From assembly GCA_018664045.1 (NCBI GenBank), contig JABJPE010000069.1, positions 1 through 59,638 of the forward strand: a stretch of 59,638 nt of DNA, written 5' to 3'. This stretch comes from Legionellales bacterium (lineage in GTDB: Bacteria; Pseudomonadota; Gammaproteobacteria; Comchoanobacterales; Comchoanobacteraceae). The notes beneath the pieces are model-generated. The model was not told the origin of the DNA and ran no database searches. It saw only the letters and a list, made by a program, of their open reading frames with translations. Below, piece by piece: positions 36,391 through 45,154 of the stretch (position 1 is its first letter; every line of letters begins with the position of its first letter). A program made the translations under genes and the position numbers.

Positions 36391-38310
36391 CTAACATACT
36401 TTTAGGTATGAACTCGAAGGTTTTTTTTTTGGGCTGCAACAGTCATTTTTAATTTTAGACATTTTCCCACGAGCTTCATTACTACATATATTATCTATCT
36501 TGATTTCAGACAGACACCCACGAGCTTCATTACTACATCTATTATCTATCTTGATTTCAGACAGACACCCACGAGCTTCATTCCAATTTAAAACAATCAC
36601 AGGCATTAGAAATAACAGAGGCAATAGACTAATTATAATATGGCTATTTAAAGTAAATATTCCTATATGTATAAATATTGATGGAATAGTAATTATATTA
36701 AATAATGCTAAGGAGCATATAGCTAGCATTTGTAAGCATTTATTAGAGTTTTTCTCTAATATCTTTGATGTTGTTTCTATAATATGGCCACCATACATAA
36801 GTGCAGCTAAAATAAAAATAAAGCTTATATTTAATGGGGATATAAGATTAAAGAGTAGTAAAAAATTTATTGACGCTTTCGTGCCAATAGCTAATGTAAT
36901 TACAGACAATATATTCCCTGTATTAAACACCTCTTTAAAAACATTAAGATATCCATGAGTGTGCTCATCGCTATCTTTATTTATAATTTGGTCAAATAAT
37001 ACAGAACTTTCAACGACAGCACCTGCTATTGCAATGAAAAACACCATGTACATACTTGTGCCAAATAGTTCTAAAAATTCCAAACCACCATTTATTCCAA
37101 TGCATAATGCTGTAATTATACAGGCATAAAAAACTATGTTTTCGCATGTTTTTTTAAATGTATGGTCGCAGATTATCGATAGCTTTGCTTCTTTGCCCTT
37201 TTCTTGATTTGCCCACATGTATACAACACTAGCAATATAGCAAACATTTCCAAATAATAGTGTAGCGATCCCAAATGAACTTAAATCAACACAAATAAGC
37301 AGCAAGGCACATAGCACATTAAATTTTGCCATATCATTCAATAAATGTAATATTTTTTCTGGTAGCTCTCCCCTACTACGGGCTTTATGCTCATGGTTAC
37401 CATCATCATGCACCAAATCTTCAAGTTCTTCGCAAACTGTAGATGCAACTAATGCTAAAACTGCAGTATATTTACTTTTGAACATGCTATATATTCCTGC
37501 CGCAACAAGGCCTCCCTCTGCAGCGCAGTGAGTAATCAAAAACACATAATGGTTAAGTATATCATCAATGTTTAGCATTAATTTTTTTTCAGAGTCATAG
37601 CTTTTTATATAATAACACAAACAAAATGCTACAGCAGCACATACAGGCCAAAAAACAGGCATTCCAGGTACCACCCCCAAAGCATAAAATAATATTATAT
37701 GCATAGATATAATCATGGTGATTTTTTCTAGTGATAAACCTGAGCTTTTAGTTTGTTGTGGTTCAAAAAAAACATCAATTGTGCTGATTGTTCTCTCTAT
37801 TGAAAACAGCAATAAGTTTGCAATCGCAAACCCACAAATTACTAAACTAATCCAAGCTGGCCCAGGTATCAATGGTGCCAAGTTTAAAAAGAACTCATTA
37901 TACAAACCCAATTCAAGTAAATGAATCACGACCAAAACAAGTATAACAGAAATTGTTTTTACTATTGTTGGGTTTTTATTTAGAGAATTAGTAAGTTTAT
38001 CTTTAATATTAGTATCTTGTACTGACTTTGCCAACATGAAAAAAGTAAAAAAACTAGCGGCTACGACAACATATGTAATTGAGCCTTGTATGGCAAGAGA
38101 AATATGTAGCGTTGCGGCTATAAAAGTTAATATCTCAGGGAAAAAATGATATGTTAAAGCTGCTTGTACTAAGCCTAGACATATTGCTGATATATAACCT
38201 AAATAGGGAACAAGCCTATCGATTATACCTATATGCGAATAAGTCAAAAACAACTCTATTAGCGTTCTTAAGAATGCATTTGAATTTTCATTCTTTTCGG
38301 GCAAAGCCAT
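36391..38310 (-). CDS. Large multi-spanning membrane protein, unknown, with C-terminal tandem repeats
   Basis: This 639-residue protein has about 14 hydrophobic segments and no family I recognise. A hydrophilic loop near residue 300 (CEELEDLVHDDGNHEHKARSRG) is His/Asp/Glu-rich. The C-terminal tail carries three 17-residue repeats beginning NEARG, encoded by a 51-bp tandem repeat. It ends after an A10 tract at SPKKKPSSSYLKVC. A PmrA-like box and TAGAAT -10 precede the gene. Adding one A to the tract would give a different 29-residue ending that stops at 36332. It could be a secreted or host-membrane protein; this is inference only. Confidence 0.6.
   Translation of the reverse strand: MALPEKNENSNAFLRTLIELFLTYSHIGIIDRLVPYLGYISAICLGLVQAALTYHFFPEILTFIAATLHISLAIQGSITYVVVAASFFTFFMLAKSVQDTNIKDKLTNSLNKNPTIVKTISVILVLVVIHLLELGLYNEFFLNLAPLIPGPAWISLVICGFAIANLLLFSIERTISTIDVFFEPQQTKSSGLSLEKITMIISMHIILFYALGVVPGMPVFWPVCAAVAFCLCYYIKSYDSEKKLMLNIDDILNHYVFLITHCAAEGGLVAAGIYSMFKSKYTAVLALVASTVCEELEDLVHDDGNHEHKARSRGELPEKILHLLNDMAKFNVLCALLLICVDLSSFGIATLLFGNVCYIASVVYMWANQEKGKEAKLSIICDHTFKKTCENIVFYACIITALCIGINGGLEFLELFGTSMYMVFFIAIAGAVVESSVLFDQIINKDSDEHTHGYLNVFKEVFNTGNILSVITLAIGTKASINFLLLFNLISPLNISFIFILAALMYGGHIIETTSKILEKNSNKCLQMLAICSLALFNIITIPSIFIHIGIFTLNSHIIISLLPLLFLMPVIVLNWNEARGCLSEIKIDNRCSNEARGCLSEIKIDNICSNEARGKMSKIKNDCCSPKKKPSSSYLKVC
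36415..36597. repeat. 51-bp tandem repeat in the 3' end of the membrane protein gene
   Basis: Near-identical 51-bp units begin CCCACGAGCTTCATT at 36466, 36517 and 36568 on the plus strand. The last copy is only the first part of a unit, and a degenerate partial copy lies at the left edge. The units encode NEARGCLSEIKIDN plus three residues in frame. The first two units differ by only a base or two, so the expansion is recent. Confidence 0.85.
36421..36430 (-). repeat. Poly-A (A10) homopolymer in coding sequence
   Basis: Ten A's on the coding (minus) strand follow CCC in the last codons of the membrane protein gene. Such a tract is prone to replication or transcription slippage; a one-base gain changes the tail. 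Confidence 0.8.
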
Positions 38311-38361
38311 AATTTTTTCCTAATAATATAAACTATCCATTTTAAAAGATACAACAGATAC

Positions 38362-38394
38362 ATTCTAATAGAAAAAGCTTAAGGTTTTCTTAAG
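38362..38394 (-). promoter_or_regulatory. PmrA-like box and promoter of the repeat-containing membrane protein
   Basis: CTTAAG half-sites at 38389-38394 and 38378-38383 are 5 bp apart, and the -10 TAGAAT (38362-38367) follows after 10 bp. The site ends 3 bases from the hflC stop codon, so the promoter sits in the short hflC spacer. Confidence 0.65.
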
Positions 38395-38396
38395 AG

Positions 38397-39311
38397 TTAC
38401 TTATCTTGTGTATTATTTGTAATATTTTTTTCATTTATGCCATGAAAGTATTTAAAATACTCTATATTTGGTTTTAGCACTAAAAAATCCTTTTTACTTT
38501 TAAAAGAATTCTCGTATGCTTGCAAACTTCTTAATATGTTATAGAACTTACTATCTTTTTCATATGCATTGTTATATATCTCGGCAGCCTCTCCATCTCC
38601 TTTTGCACGAATATCTGCACTTGTAGCCTTTGCAGTGGCTAATATTACAGTTACATCAGCATCAGCAGCGGCTCTTATCTTCTCTGCCTGGCTTTTGCCA
38701 TCAGATCTATATTTAGTTGCTACTTTTTCTCTATCTGCTCTCATTCGCTGATATACAGATAATGACACCTCTTTTGGCAAATCTATTTGTTTTAACCTAA
38801 CATCAACAACCTCTATACCTAAATTATCTGAGTTTTCATTAGCCTTATCTCGCAATGTACTCATAATGTTTTCTCTTTCTGCAGAAATAACATCAGTGAT
38901 AGTTCGCTCACCAAATGAAGCTCGTAATGCATTATTAATTCGCTGTTCCATTAGTCTTTGAGCATGCATGAGGACGCCATTTGTTGTTTTATAATACTTG
39001 GCTACGTTTTTAATACGCCATTTAACATAGTAATCAACATGAACCATTTTTTGTTCTTTTGTTAAAATTCTAGAAGATGGTACGTTAAATGTACGGAGCC
39101 TTACATCAAATTTTTTAACTTGCTCTATAAATGGTATTTTTATATGAATACCTGGATTATATGAATAGTACTGGTTATTATCGTTTTGGACTATCTCACC
39201 CAATCTAAGTACAATACCCTTTTCACCTTCATTAATTGTAAATATAGACGTTAATATAAGAAGTAATACAGCAAAAGATGCTATTGCTATGTTTTTTATC
39301 TGCTTTTCCAT
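38397..39311 (-). CDS. hflC: FtsH modulator HflC
   Basis: With HflK it forms a periplasm-facing SPFH-domain complex around FtsH that restrains membrane protein proteolysis. The 304-residue protein has one N-terminal helix (residues 9-25), then the stomatin/SPFH domain (NEGEKGIVLRLGEI, RLRTFNVPSSRILTKE, VDYYVKWRI) and a coiled C-terminal region (MRADREKVATKYRSDG, AEKIRAAADADV). It follows hflK after a 3-base gap. The YccA-type BI-1 protein in this window belongs to a family known to interact with FtsH. Confidence 0.96.
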   Translation of the reverse strand: MEKQIKNIAIASFAVLLLILTSIFTINEGEKGIVLRLGEIVQNDNNQYYSYNPGIHIKIPFIEQVKKFDVRLRTFNVPSSRILTKEQKMVHVDYYVKWRIKNVAKYYKTTNGVLMHAQRLMEQRINNALRASFGERTITDVISAERENIMSTLRDKANENSDNLGIEVVDVRLKQIDLPKEVSLSVYQRMRADREKVATKYRSDGKSQAEKIRAAADADVTVILATAKATSADIRAKGDGEAAEIYNNAYEKDSKFYNILRSLQAYENSFKSKKDFLVLKPNIEYFKYFHGINEKNITNNTQDK

Positions 39312-39314
39312 AAT

Positions 39315-40469
39315 CTACCTCGTCCTATTAATGTTTTGATTAAAGTATGATGGCCTATTTGCGTTCATATGTGATTTATACTCATCATCTCGTTTCACAA
39401 TCTCTTCAATTTCACTCTGTTTTAGGGTTACCTGGTCAGAAACAACATCTTTTTCATTAGAATTTGAAGATGACAGCTTATCAAGAGGCAAGTATAGTAT
39501 GTTATTTGAGCCACTATTATCTATAAGAATCTTACTAGTATTGGCAAAAACCTTTTCCAAACTTGCATAATATAATCTTTGGTTTGTTAGATTTGGTGCT
39601 CTACTATGCTCTTCGAGTAAGGCTAAAAATTTAGCAACATCACCCTTTGCATCAAGAGTAACCTTAGCTTTATAAGCGCTAGCTTCCTGTATTATCCTTG
39701 AAGATTGGCCTTGAGATATAGGTATTACCTTTTCCTTGTAAGCCTGTGCTTGATTTATAAAGCGCTGTTGATCTTCCCTAGCTTTAATAGCATCGTCAAA
39801 AGCCTCTGTAACTTGCTCTGGTGGCTTTGCTGGTTGTAAGTTCACATCGACAACATGCAATCCTGTTTTGTATATATCTAATATTTCAACTAACTGTCTT
39901 TCAACTTCTTCTCTAGCTTTCTCACGCCCAGTAGTCAGTATTTCATCCAAGCTTGTATGCCCAACAACTTGTCTTAAAGCACTTGCAGTTGCTTCTTTTA
40001 TGCTTTGCGTAGGCACAGCTACGTTAAATAAAAACTCTTGTGGATTAGATACCTGATATTGAACGGACAGTTCTACATCAACTATATTTTCGTCTTTTGT
40101 CAGCATTTGGGCGCCATACCCAAACTGAGAAACATTATTTACATTAACAATTTGCTTGTGATCGATAAATTGAGGGATCCAGTGCGGTCCTGCATCTAGA
40201 GTTTTATAATATTCACCAAAACGAAGCACTACTGCTTTTTCTGATGGTGATACAATAAAGAAACCAGAGATAAGCCATAATGAAACTAGTAGTAACATCA
40301 TTAAACTCACACCAAATCCTAATGCTTCCTTGTTATTATTTTTTTTTGGGGACTTTCCTAGAATAGATCGGCGCCACTTAACTAGTAGCTCGTCTAAATC
40401 AGGGGGCGTATCCTTTTTTTTATTCCAGGGATCTGACCTTTGAATTGTTATAGATTTATTATCTTCCAC
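39315..40469 (-). CDS. hflK: FtsH modulator HflK
   Basis: The 384-residue partner of HflC has a proline-rich cytosolic N-terminus (KKDTPPDLDELLVKWR), one membrane helix (about residues 52-72), the SPFH domain (VSPSEKAVVLRFGEY, MLTKDENIVDVELSVQYQV) and a coiled region (EDQQRFINQAQAYKEKVIP). It comes before hflC on the same strand, the conserved order. An 84-bp spacer separates it from hflX; there is no strong terminator in that spacer, so read-through from hfq-hflX is likely. Confidence 0.96.
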   Translation of the reverse strand: MEDNKSITIQRSDPWNKKKDTPPDLDELLVKWRRSILGKSPKKNNNKEALGFGVSLMMLLLVSLWLISGFFIVSPSEKAVVLRFGEYYKTLDAGPHWIPQFIDHKQIVNVNNVSQFGYGAQMLTKDENIVDVELSVQYQVSNPQEFLFNVAVPTQSIKEATASALRQVVGHTSLDEILTTGREKAREEVERQLVEILDIYKTGLHVVDVNLQPAKPPEQVTEAFDDAIKAREDQQRFINQAQAYKEKVIPISQGQSSRIIQEASAYKAKVTLDAKGDVAKFLALLEEHSRAPNLTNQRLYYASLEKVFANTSKILIDNSGSNNILYLPLDKLSSSNSNEKDVVSDQVTLKQSEIEEIVKRDDEYKSHMNANRPSYFNQNINRTR

Positions 40470-40553
40470 TGTTAACTACTCCCTTCGTTAAGATTATCTA
40501 ATTTTAAGCAGCGTTCACTAACTTTACAAGAGATATTTTAAACTTTAATTTTT

Positions 40554-41669
40554 TTAATGTAAAAAATCTTTTATTTTTATTTTTAGTTCTGCTACACCCA
40601 AGTTATGTGAAGCTGAAATATAGAGACGGTCATTTGTAGAGTTTATATTTGTTGGGCAATGCACAATATCAGCCTTGTTATAGACTTCTATCTTCGGAAC
40701 CTCTCTTGTTAAAACTTCTGCCAAAATACTATTTGTGCTTTCTCTATGCTGGGAGAAATTAGGATCTGATACATCTAGAACATGGATTATTAAATCAGCT
40801 GTATTTACCTCTTCAAGAGACGACCTGAATGCATTTAAAAGCTCTTTTGGCAGGTCATGAATAAACCCTACTGTATCTATAACTACGCAACTACATTCAT
40901 TATCAACAAAACACTTGCCTAAAGTAGTATCTAATGAAGCAAATGGCATGTTCTTTATTAGAACTTCTTTTTTTGTTAGTTTGTTAAATAAAGTTGATTT
41001 ACCCGCATTTGTATAACCGACAAGTGCAACTGTAGGCACCTTGCCTCTAATACGCAGGCTTCTATGTAGAGATCTTGTTTTAACAACTGATTTTAATTTT
41101 TTTTCTACAGTTACTATCTTTCTACTAATAATCCTTCTATCGGTCTCTATCTGCTTCTCCCCTGGGCCGCCGCGCAGACCTATGCCTCCTTTTTGACGTT
41201 CCAAATGGGTCCATACCCTAACTAATCGCGAAGACTCATGTTTTAATTTAGCCAATTCAACCTGAAGCTTTCCTTCAAAGGACCTAGCTCTATTTACAAA
41301 AATATCTAGTATAAGTTCAGTTCTATCAAGAATTTTAGAGCAAAGCTTTATCTCTAAGTTCCTTTGCCATGCTGCAGAGAGCTCACAGTTGAATATTATA
41401 ATGCATTCTGGATTATCTTTTGCAACAGATTCCAAATATGAAACTAAGCCCTCGCCTATAAAATATTTTTTATTTATTTTTTTTATCTTAGGTTTCAAAA
41501 ACAAAAAAGGCTCAATATTTAATGATTGAGCCAATTTGTATGTTTCTTCAATACTACTGTTAATAGCCCCAGACCTATTTTTATAAACAGGGGCTACTAT
41601 AACAGCCCTTACGGGCTTGTTTTTAGCTATAGTCGTCAATTTCTTCAGGTATTTGAACTTGTTGCTCAT
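40554..41669 (-). CDS. hflX: Ribosome-associated GTPase HflX
   Basis: HflX is a GTPase that splits stalled or heat-damaged ribosomes. The protein (371 residues from the chosen start) has the N-terminal HflX domain ([40 protein letters not shown]) and a G domain with P-loop GYTNAGKST near residue 220, DTVGF (G3) and NKAD (G4). The open frame extends to 41726 and overlaps hfq. ATG 41669 overlaps hfq by 47 bases; a TTG at 41639 is an alternative, and the family match begins only at [10 protein letters not shown]. Confidence 0.92.
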   Translation of the reverse strand: MSNKFKYLKKLTTIAKNKPVRAVIVAPVYKNRSGAINSSIEETYKLAQSLNIEPFLFLKPKIKKINKKYFIGEGLVSYLESVAKDNPECIIIFNCELSAAWQRNLEIKLCSKILDRTELILDIFVNRARSFEGKLQVELAKLKHESSRLVRVWTHLERQKGGIGLRGGPGEKQIETDRRIISRKIVTVEKKLKSVVKTRSLHRSLRIRGKVPTVALVGYTNAGKSTLFNKLTKKEVLIKNMPFASLDTTLGKCFVDNECSCVVIDTVGFIHDLPKELLNAFRSSLEEVNTADLIIHVLDVSDPNFSQHRESTNSILAEVLTREVPKIEVYNKADIVHCPTNINSTNDRLYISASHNLGVAELKIKIKDFLH

Positions 41670-41910
41670 CATCTTCCATATCGTGCCAAATAACATTTCT
41701 AGATGGAACAATTGTAGCAACTGCATGCTTGAAAACCATTTGTTTGGTGTTGTTTTTTAGCAGGACTACATACTGGTCAAAAGCAGCAACGTGGCCTTGT
41801 AATTTGATACCATTGGTTAGATAGATATTTACTGGAACTCGCTGTCTACGCAATGCGTTTAAAAATGGGTCTTGTAGTGAATGGCCTTTTACATTTGTAT
41901 TTGTAGTCAT
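41623..41910 (-). CDS. hfq: RNA chaperone Hfq
   Basis: Hfq is a hexameric Sm-like protein that pairs small RNAs with mRNAs. The 95-residue protein has Sm1 ([36 protein letters not shown]) and Sm2 ([14 protein letters not shown]) in residues 7-70 and a short acidic tail (DMEDDEQQ...EEIDDYS). It lies between miaA and hflX as in most gammaproteobacteria. GGAG precedes the ATG. Its presence supports Hfq-dependent sRNAs such as the candidate after nrdB. Confidence 0.97.
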   Translation of the reverse strand: MTTNTNVKGHSLQDPFLNALRRQRVPVNIYLTNGIKLQGHVAAFDQYVVLLKNNTKQMVFKHAVATIVPSRNVIWHDMEDDEQQVQIPEEIDDYS

Positions 41911-42010
41911 GATTATTCTCCTTAAAATTTTATTTAAATTATGTATATATAACTTCCTTGGTCGTTATTTTTCCCTTATTATCTTTCCAACTTTATACTA
42001 AAAAGATGAC

Positions 42011-42949
42011 CTATTGTACCAAATTAGAAATAATTTGTAAAGATTTCTTTAGCAAAACTCCCCTGCTTAAGCTTTCTAAGCGGTGTCCTTCCATCTTTCT
42101 AAACCATGTGTATTGTCTTTTTGCTAGTTGTCGGGTTGCAGCACTTGCCATTTCCTCAAAATCTTTTAAAGATATTTTGTTATCAAGATAATCCCATGCC
42201 TGCCTATACCCTACAGACCTAATAGAACTATTTCTAATGCTTAAATCAGAACGTTTCTTTAACTCTTCCACTTCAAATAAAAAACCATTATCTAGCATAA
42301 TATTTAATCTTGTAGAAATATCTTTTTTAAGCTGCTCCCTATCTGGCAACAATATTAAGTTTTTAAATGAGTATTCAGGTGACATCGCGCTCTTTGAGCA
42401 TAGCTCTGTTATTGTGCTTCCAGTTAAATAATAAACCTCTAAGGCCCTTATTAATCTTTGGGTATCCGCTGGGTTTATTCGTTTTGCACTAACAGGGTCT
42501 ATCTCAGCCAAATTATTGTACGCAGCGGTATTCCCGTGCTTGTTAAGCATGCCAATTGCATGCTGCTTTGAATCAGGCGTTGACACAGGAAGTTCGTGCA
42601 TGCCATTTTGCAGCACGTGAAAATACATAGCAGTGCCACCGACTAACAAAGGCCTTTTGCCTTTTTTATAAATAGACTCAATAACTGTCGCGACATCAAT
42701 GCAGAATCTGCCTACAGAATAAACCTCACTTGGATCACAAATATCGATTAAATGGTGTGGATATCTAATCTGCTCCTTTGTACTTGGCTTGGCAGTTCCA
42801 ATATCCAGTCCTTTGTAGATCATTACTGAATCAACACTAACTATTTCAAAATCAAATCTGTCAACAAAGTCACATGCCAGTGCTGTTTTTCCACTGCAAG
42901 TTGGACCAACTATGCAAAGGATATCCTCTTTTTTTTCTTTATTTAGCAT
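42011..42949 (-). CDS. miaA: tRNA dimethylallyltransferase
   Basis: MiaA adds the isopentenyl group to A37 of tRNAs that read UNN codons. The 312-residue protein has the P-loop GPTCSGKTALA near residue 15, then VDSVMIYKGLDIGTAKP, the PHHLIDICDPSEVYSVGRF segment, GGTAMYFHVL and the C-terminal KRQYTWFRKMEG. It is the first gene of miaA-hfq-hflX-hflK-hflC; a 100-bp spacer separates it from hfq. Confidence 0.97.
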   Translation of the reverse strand: MLNKEKKEDILCIVGPTCSGKTALACDFVDRFDFEIVSVDSVMIYKGLDIGTAKPSTKEQIRYPHHLIDICDPSEVYSVGRFCIDVATVIESIYKKGKRPLLVGGTAMYFHVLQNGMHELPVSTPDSKQHAIGMLNKHGNTAAYNNLAEIDPVSAKRINPADTQRLIRALEVYYLTGSTITELCSKSAMSPEYSFKNLILLPDREQLKKDISTRLNIMLDNGFLFEVEELKKRSDLSIRNSSIRSVGYRQAWDYLDNKISLKDFEEMASAATRQLAKRQYTWFRKMEGHRLESLSRGVLLKKSLQIISNLVQ

Positions 42950-43013
42950 GGTTTTAGAGCCTGGTGGTTATTATAATTTAAAGTAGTCTTTGACATAAGA
43001 AGAATAACTTTAA

Positions 43014-44288
43014 TTAATGTACAGTTCCTTCTTTAAAAGTCTCTTTTGTAAAGGACACCAAAATCAGTGTAATGAACAATGACACCGGAATAATAGCAAG
43101 AGCGACATGGTATGCTGGAGCACCGTAGATAGGAACGCCGTTAATAACATTACTAGGGCCCATATAACGCAACAAGTAACCGGTAATTGGCTGAATAATT
43201 CCTGCCATCATCACCAGCATGTTCGTTACGGCCAAAGCTGAACCAACTGTGCGTTTATCACTAATTTCTTTAGCCATTGGAAATACCAGGACTTGTGGTG
43301 CATTAAATAAACCAAAAAAGAAACAAAGAGTAAAAACGTTACTCTTTGTTAAATCAGGTGCATATATTAAAGTAGAGCTTACTAGTAAAGTTAAACCAGC
43401 ACCGATAAAGATAACCAGCTTTCTTTTCTTGATATAATCAGAGATAAGGCCAACGCATGGCCCCCCACAAGCCATTCCTAAAAAAATCAACGCTATTGCA
43501 TGAGAAGCATCTTCACGGGTGTATCCAAGTGAATCTTGCAAATGAGCAACACCCCAGGCCTCGGCATATATAGCGATAGGAAACCACATCATGCACCCAA
43601 TGAAACCTACAAGCCAACACTGCGGGTTGCACAGTAGCTTTTTTAAGCCCTGGAAAACATCTTTAAATGAATTATAACTTGAGTCATCAACATCTTCAGC
43701 CTGCTTGTGATCACGTAAAATAAAGAACAGTAAAACAGCTAAAACTGAGCCTAAAATTGCAGCATGCACTGATGCAAGTCTCCAACCTTCAAATGTAACA
43801 AGACTTGTTACCGCTGTATCTCCAAGTAAGCCGCCGACCATTCCCAAAGCCATTGTAGTACCAGATATAATGGCAAATTTATTTTCAGGAAGCCATAGCG
43901 AGGCAATCTTCAGTACGCCAACGAATGCAAAAGAAGAACCAAAACCGATTAATAAGCGCCCTATCTCACCTATTATTAAGTGCTTAGTAGCAACAAAAGA
44001 ATATGTGCCAATTGCACATGTAACCGCTGCCAGGGTTAATAGCTTTTTAGGCCCGTACCGGTCCATCAACACCCCAACAAATAACTGCATAGGCGAGTAT
44101 ATATAGTAGTAAAAGGCTATCAGAGTACTAAAGGTGCCAGCATCAATTCCATAGTTAAGCATCAACTCCAGACGCATAACACTAGGAGCAACACGTAATA
44201 GTGATTCATAGCAATAAAAAGTAGTACCAATAAAAACCATTAGCCATGGCATGTACTTATTTAGCTGATTTTGTGCGGTTACAGTCAT
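43014..44288 (-). CDS. MFS transporter (Pht-like)
   Basis: The 424-residue protein has 12 membrane helices and MFS signature GVLMDRYGPKK in the loop after helix 2, repeated in weaker form as GLISDYIKKRK after helix 8. The N-terminal YESLLRVAPSVM segment and general pattern recall the Pht family of Legionella and relatives, which import amino acids or nucleosides inside the vacuole. The substrate cannot be deduced. It stands alone between miaA and the divergent rpmE. Confidence 0.82.
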   Translation of the reverse strand: MTVTAQNQLNKYMPWLMVFIGTTFYCYESLLRVAPSVMRLELMLNYGIDAGTFSTLIAFYYYIYSPMQLFVGVLMDRYGPKKLLTLAAVTCAIGTYSFVATKHLIIGEIGRLLIGFGSSFAFVGVLKIASLWLPENKFAIISGTTMALGMVGGLLGDTAVTSLVTFEGWRLASVHAAILGSVLAVLLFFILRDHKQAEDVDDSSYNSFKDVFQGLKKLLCNPQCWLVGFIGCMMWFPIAIYAEAWGVAHLQDSLGYTREDASHAIALIFLGMACGGPCVGLISDYIKKRKLVIFIGAGLTLLVSSTLIYAPDLTKSNVFTLCFFFGLFNAPQVLVFPMAKEISDKRTVGSALAVTNMLVMMAGIIQPITGYLLRYMGPSNVINGVPIYGAPAYHVALAIIPVSLFITLILVSFTKETFKEGTVH

Positions 44289-44435
44289 TATAATATCTGA
44301 CTATTTTTTATAGTTATTATGTTTAAACAAGAAAAATGTATTCATCTAACACCTTAATTTAAAACCAACCACAACTATATACAAACCGCAATCAACAGTC
44401 AAGCGCATTACAAGAAAGGCCTTGGAGCAAACAGC

Positions 44436-44464
44436 TTGACTTTGGTTAATATATAGGGTATATT
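44436..44464 (+). promoter_or_regulatory. rpmE promoter
   Basis: A strong sigma-70 promoter: -35 TTGACT (44436-44441), 17-bp spacer, -10 TATATT (44459-44464). Confidence 0.75.
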
Positions 44465-44493
44465 GTGCCAGCTTATTGAAAACGGGAAAAGCA

Positions 44494-44730
44494 ATGCAAA
44501 CTGAAATTCATCCAACCACAAATGCAATAAAAGTAATGTGCACATGTGGCAACAACTTCAACATGAACTCTACTATGAAGAGAAAGGAAATGCATATTGA
44601 GCTATGCTTCAAATGCCACTCTGCCTACACTGGCAAAAGAAAAATAGCAACTGCTGGTGCCATAGAGAAATTCCAGAAGAAATTTAACGCTTATACTAAA
44701 GCAATTGAGCCAAAGGATAAAAGTGAATAG
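44494..44730 (+). CDS. rpmE: 50S ribosomal protein bL31 (zinc type)
   Basis: The 78-residue ribosomal protein bridges the subunits. The four zinc cysteines are kept: C-x-C in MCTCGNNF and C-x2-C in LCFKCHSAYTGK, so it is the C+ type whose expression drops under zinc limitation in many bacteria. I chose ATG 44494, with GGGA upstream, because MQTEIHP matches the family MKKDIHP; the open frame from TTG 44476 would add six residues. Confidence 0.95.
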   Translation: MQTEIHPTTNAIKVMCTCGNNFNMNSTMKRKEMHIELCFKCHSAYTGKRKIATAGAIEKFQKKFNAYTKAIEPKDKSE

Positions 44731-45154
44731 CTTAAACCCTCTCGAGATGGATATTATAGCGAGAAAAAAAGATCTGGAGTCTATTCTTGCAAACTCATAC
44801 TCTCCTTACTCAGAGTTTAAAGTAGCTGCCAGTATTCGCACTGATAATAACGAGATTTTCACTGGAGTAAACATAGAGAACTCCAGTTACTCGTTAACAA
44901 TGTGCGCAGAAGCCTCTGCAATAGCGTCAATGGTAACCCAAGCTGGCACTGAATCTATTTCTGATGTAGTAATAATAAACGACAGTAATAGAGTATGCCC
45001 CCCATGTGGAGCATGCCTACAAAGACTGATCGAGTTTAGCTCAGAAAAAACTAAAGTATATTTGGCAACATCAAAATCTGACGAAATAGAAATGCACATT
45101 TTAAAAGACTTAATACCACTACAGTTCAGCAAAGAATATTTAAACAAAAGCTAA
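44723..45154 (+). CDS. cdd: Cytidine deaminase
   Basis: It deaminates cytidine and deoxycytidine to uridine forms for pyrimidine salvage. The 143-residue homotetrameric-type enzyme has the zinc motif with catalytic Glu in MCAEASAIASM and the second zinc part PCGACLQRL. YSPYSEFKVAA is the N-terminal signature. I chose GTG 44723 because AAGGA lies 6 bases upstream; the frame is also open from TTG 44705. It overlaps the rpmE end by 8 bases, hence translational coupling. Confidence 0.93.
   Translation: MNSLNPLEMDIIARKKDLESILANSYSPYSEFKVAASIRTDNNEIFTGVNIENSSYSLTMCAEASAIASMVTQAGTESISDVVIINDSNRVCPPCGACLQRLIEFSSEKTKVYLATSKSDEIEMHILKDLIPLQFSKEYLNKS

Noticed and set aside
36500..36958. 152-codon open frame on the plus strand
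   Set aside because: It is the shadow of the 51-bp repeats and membrane helices of the minus-strand gene.
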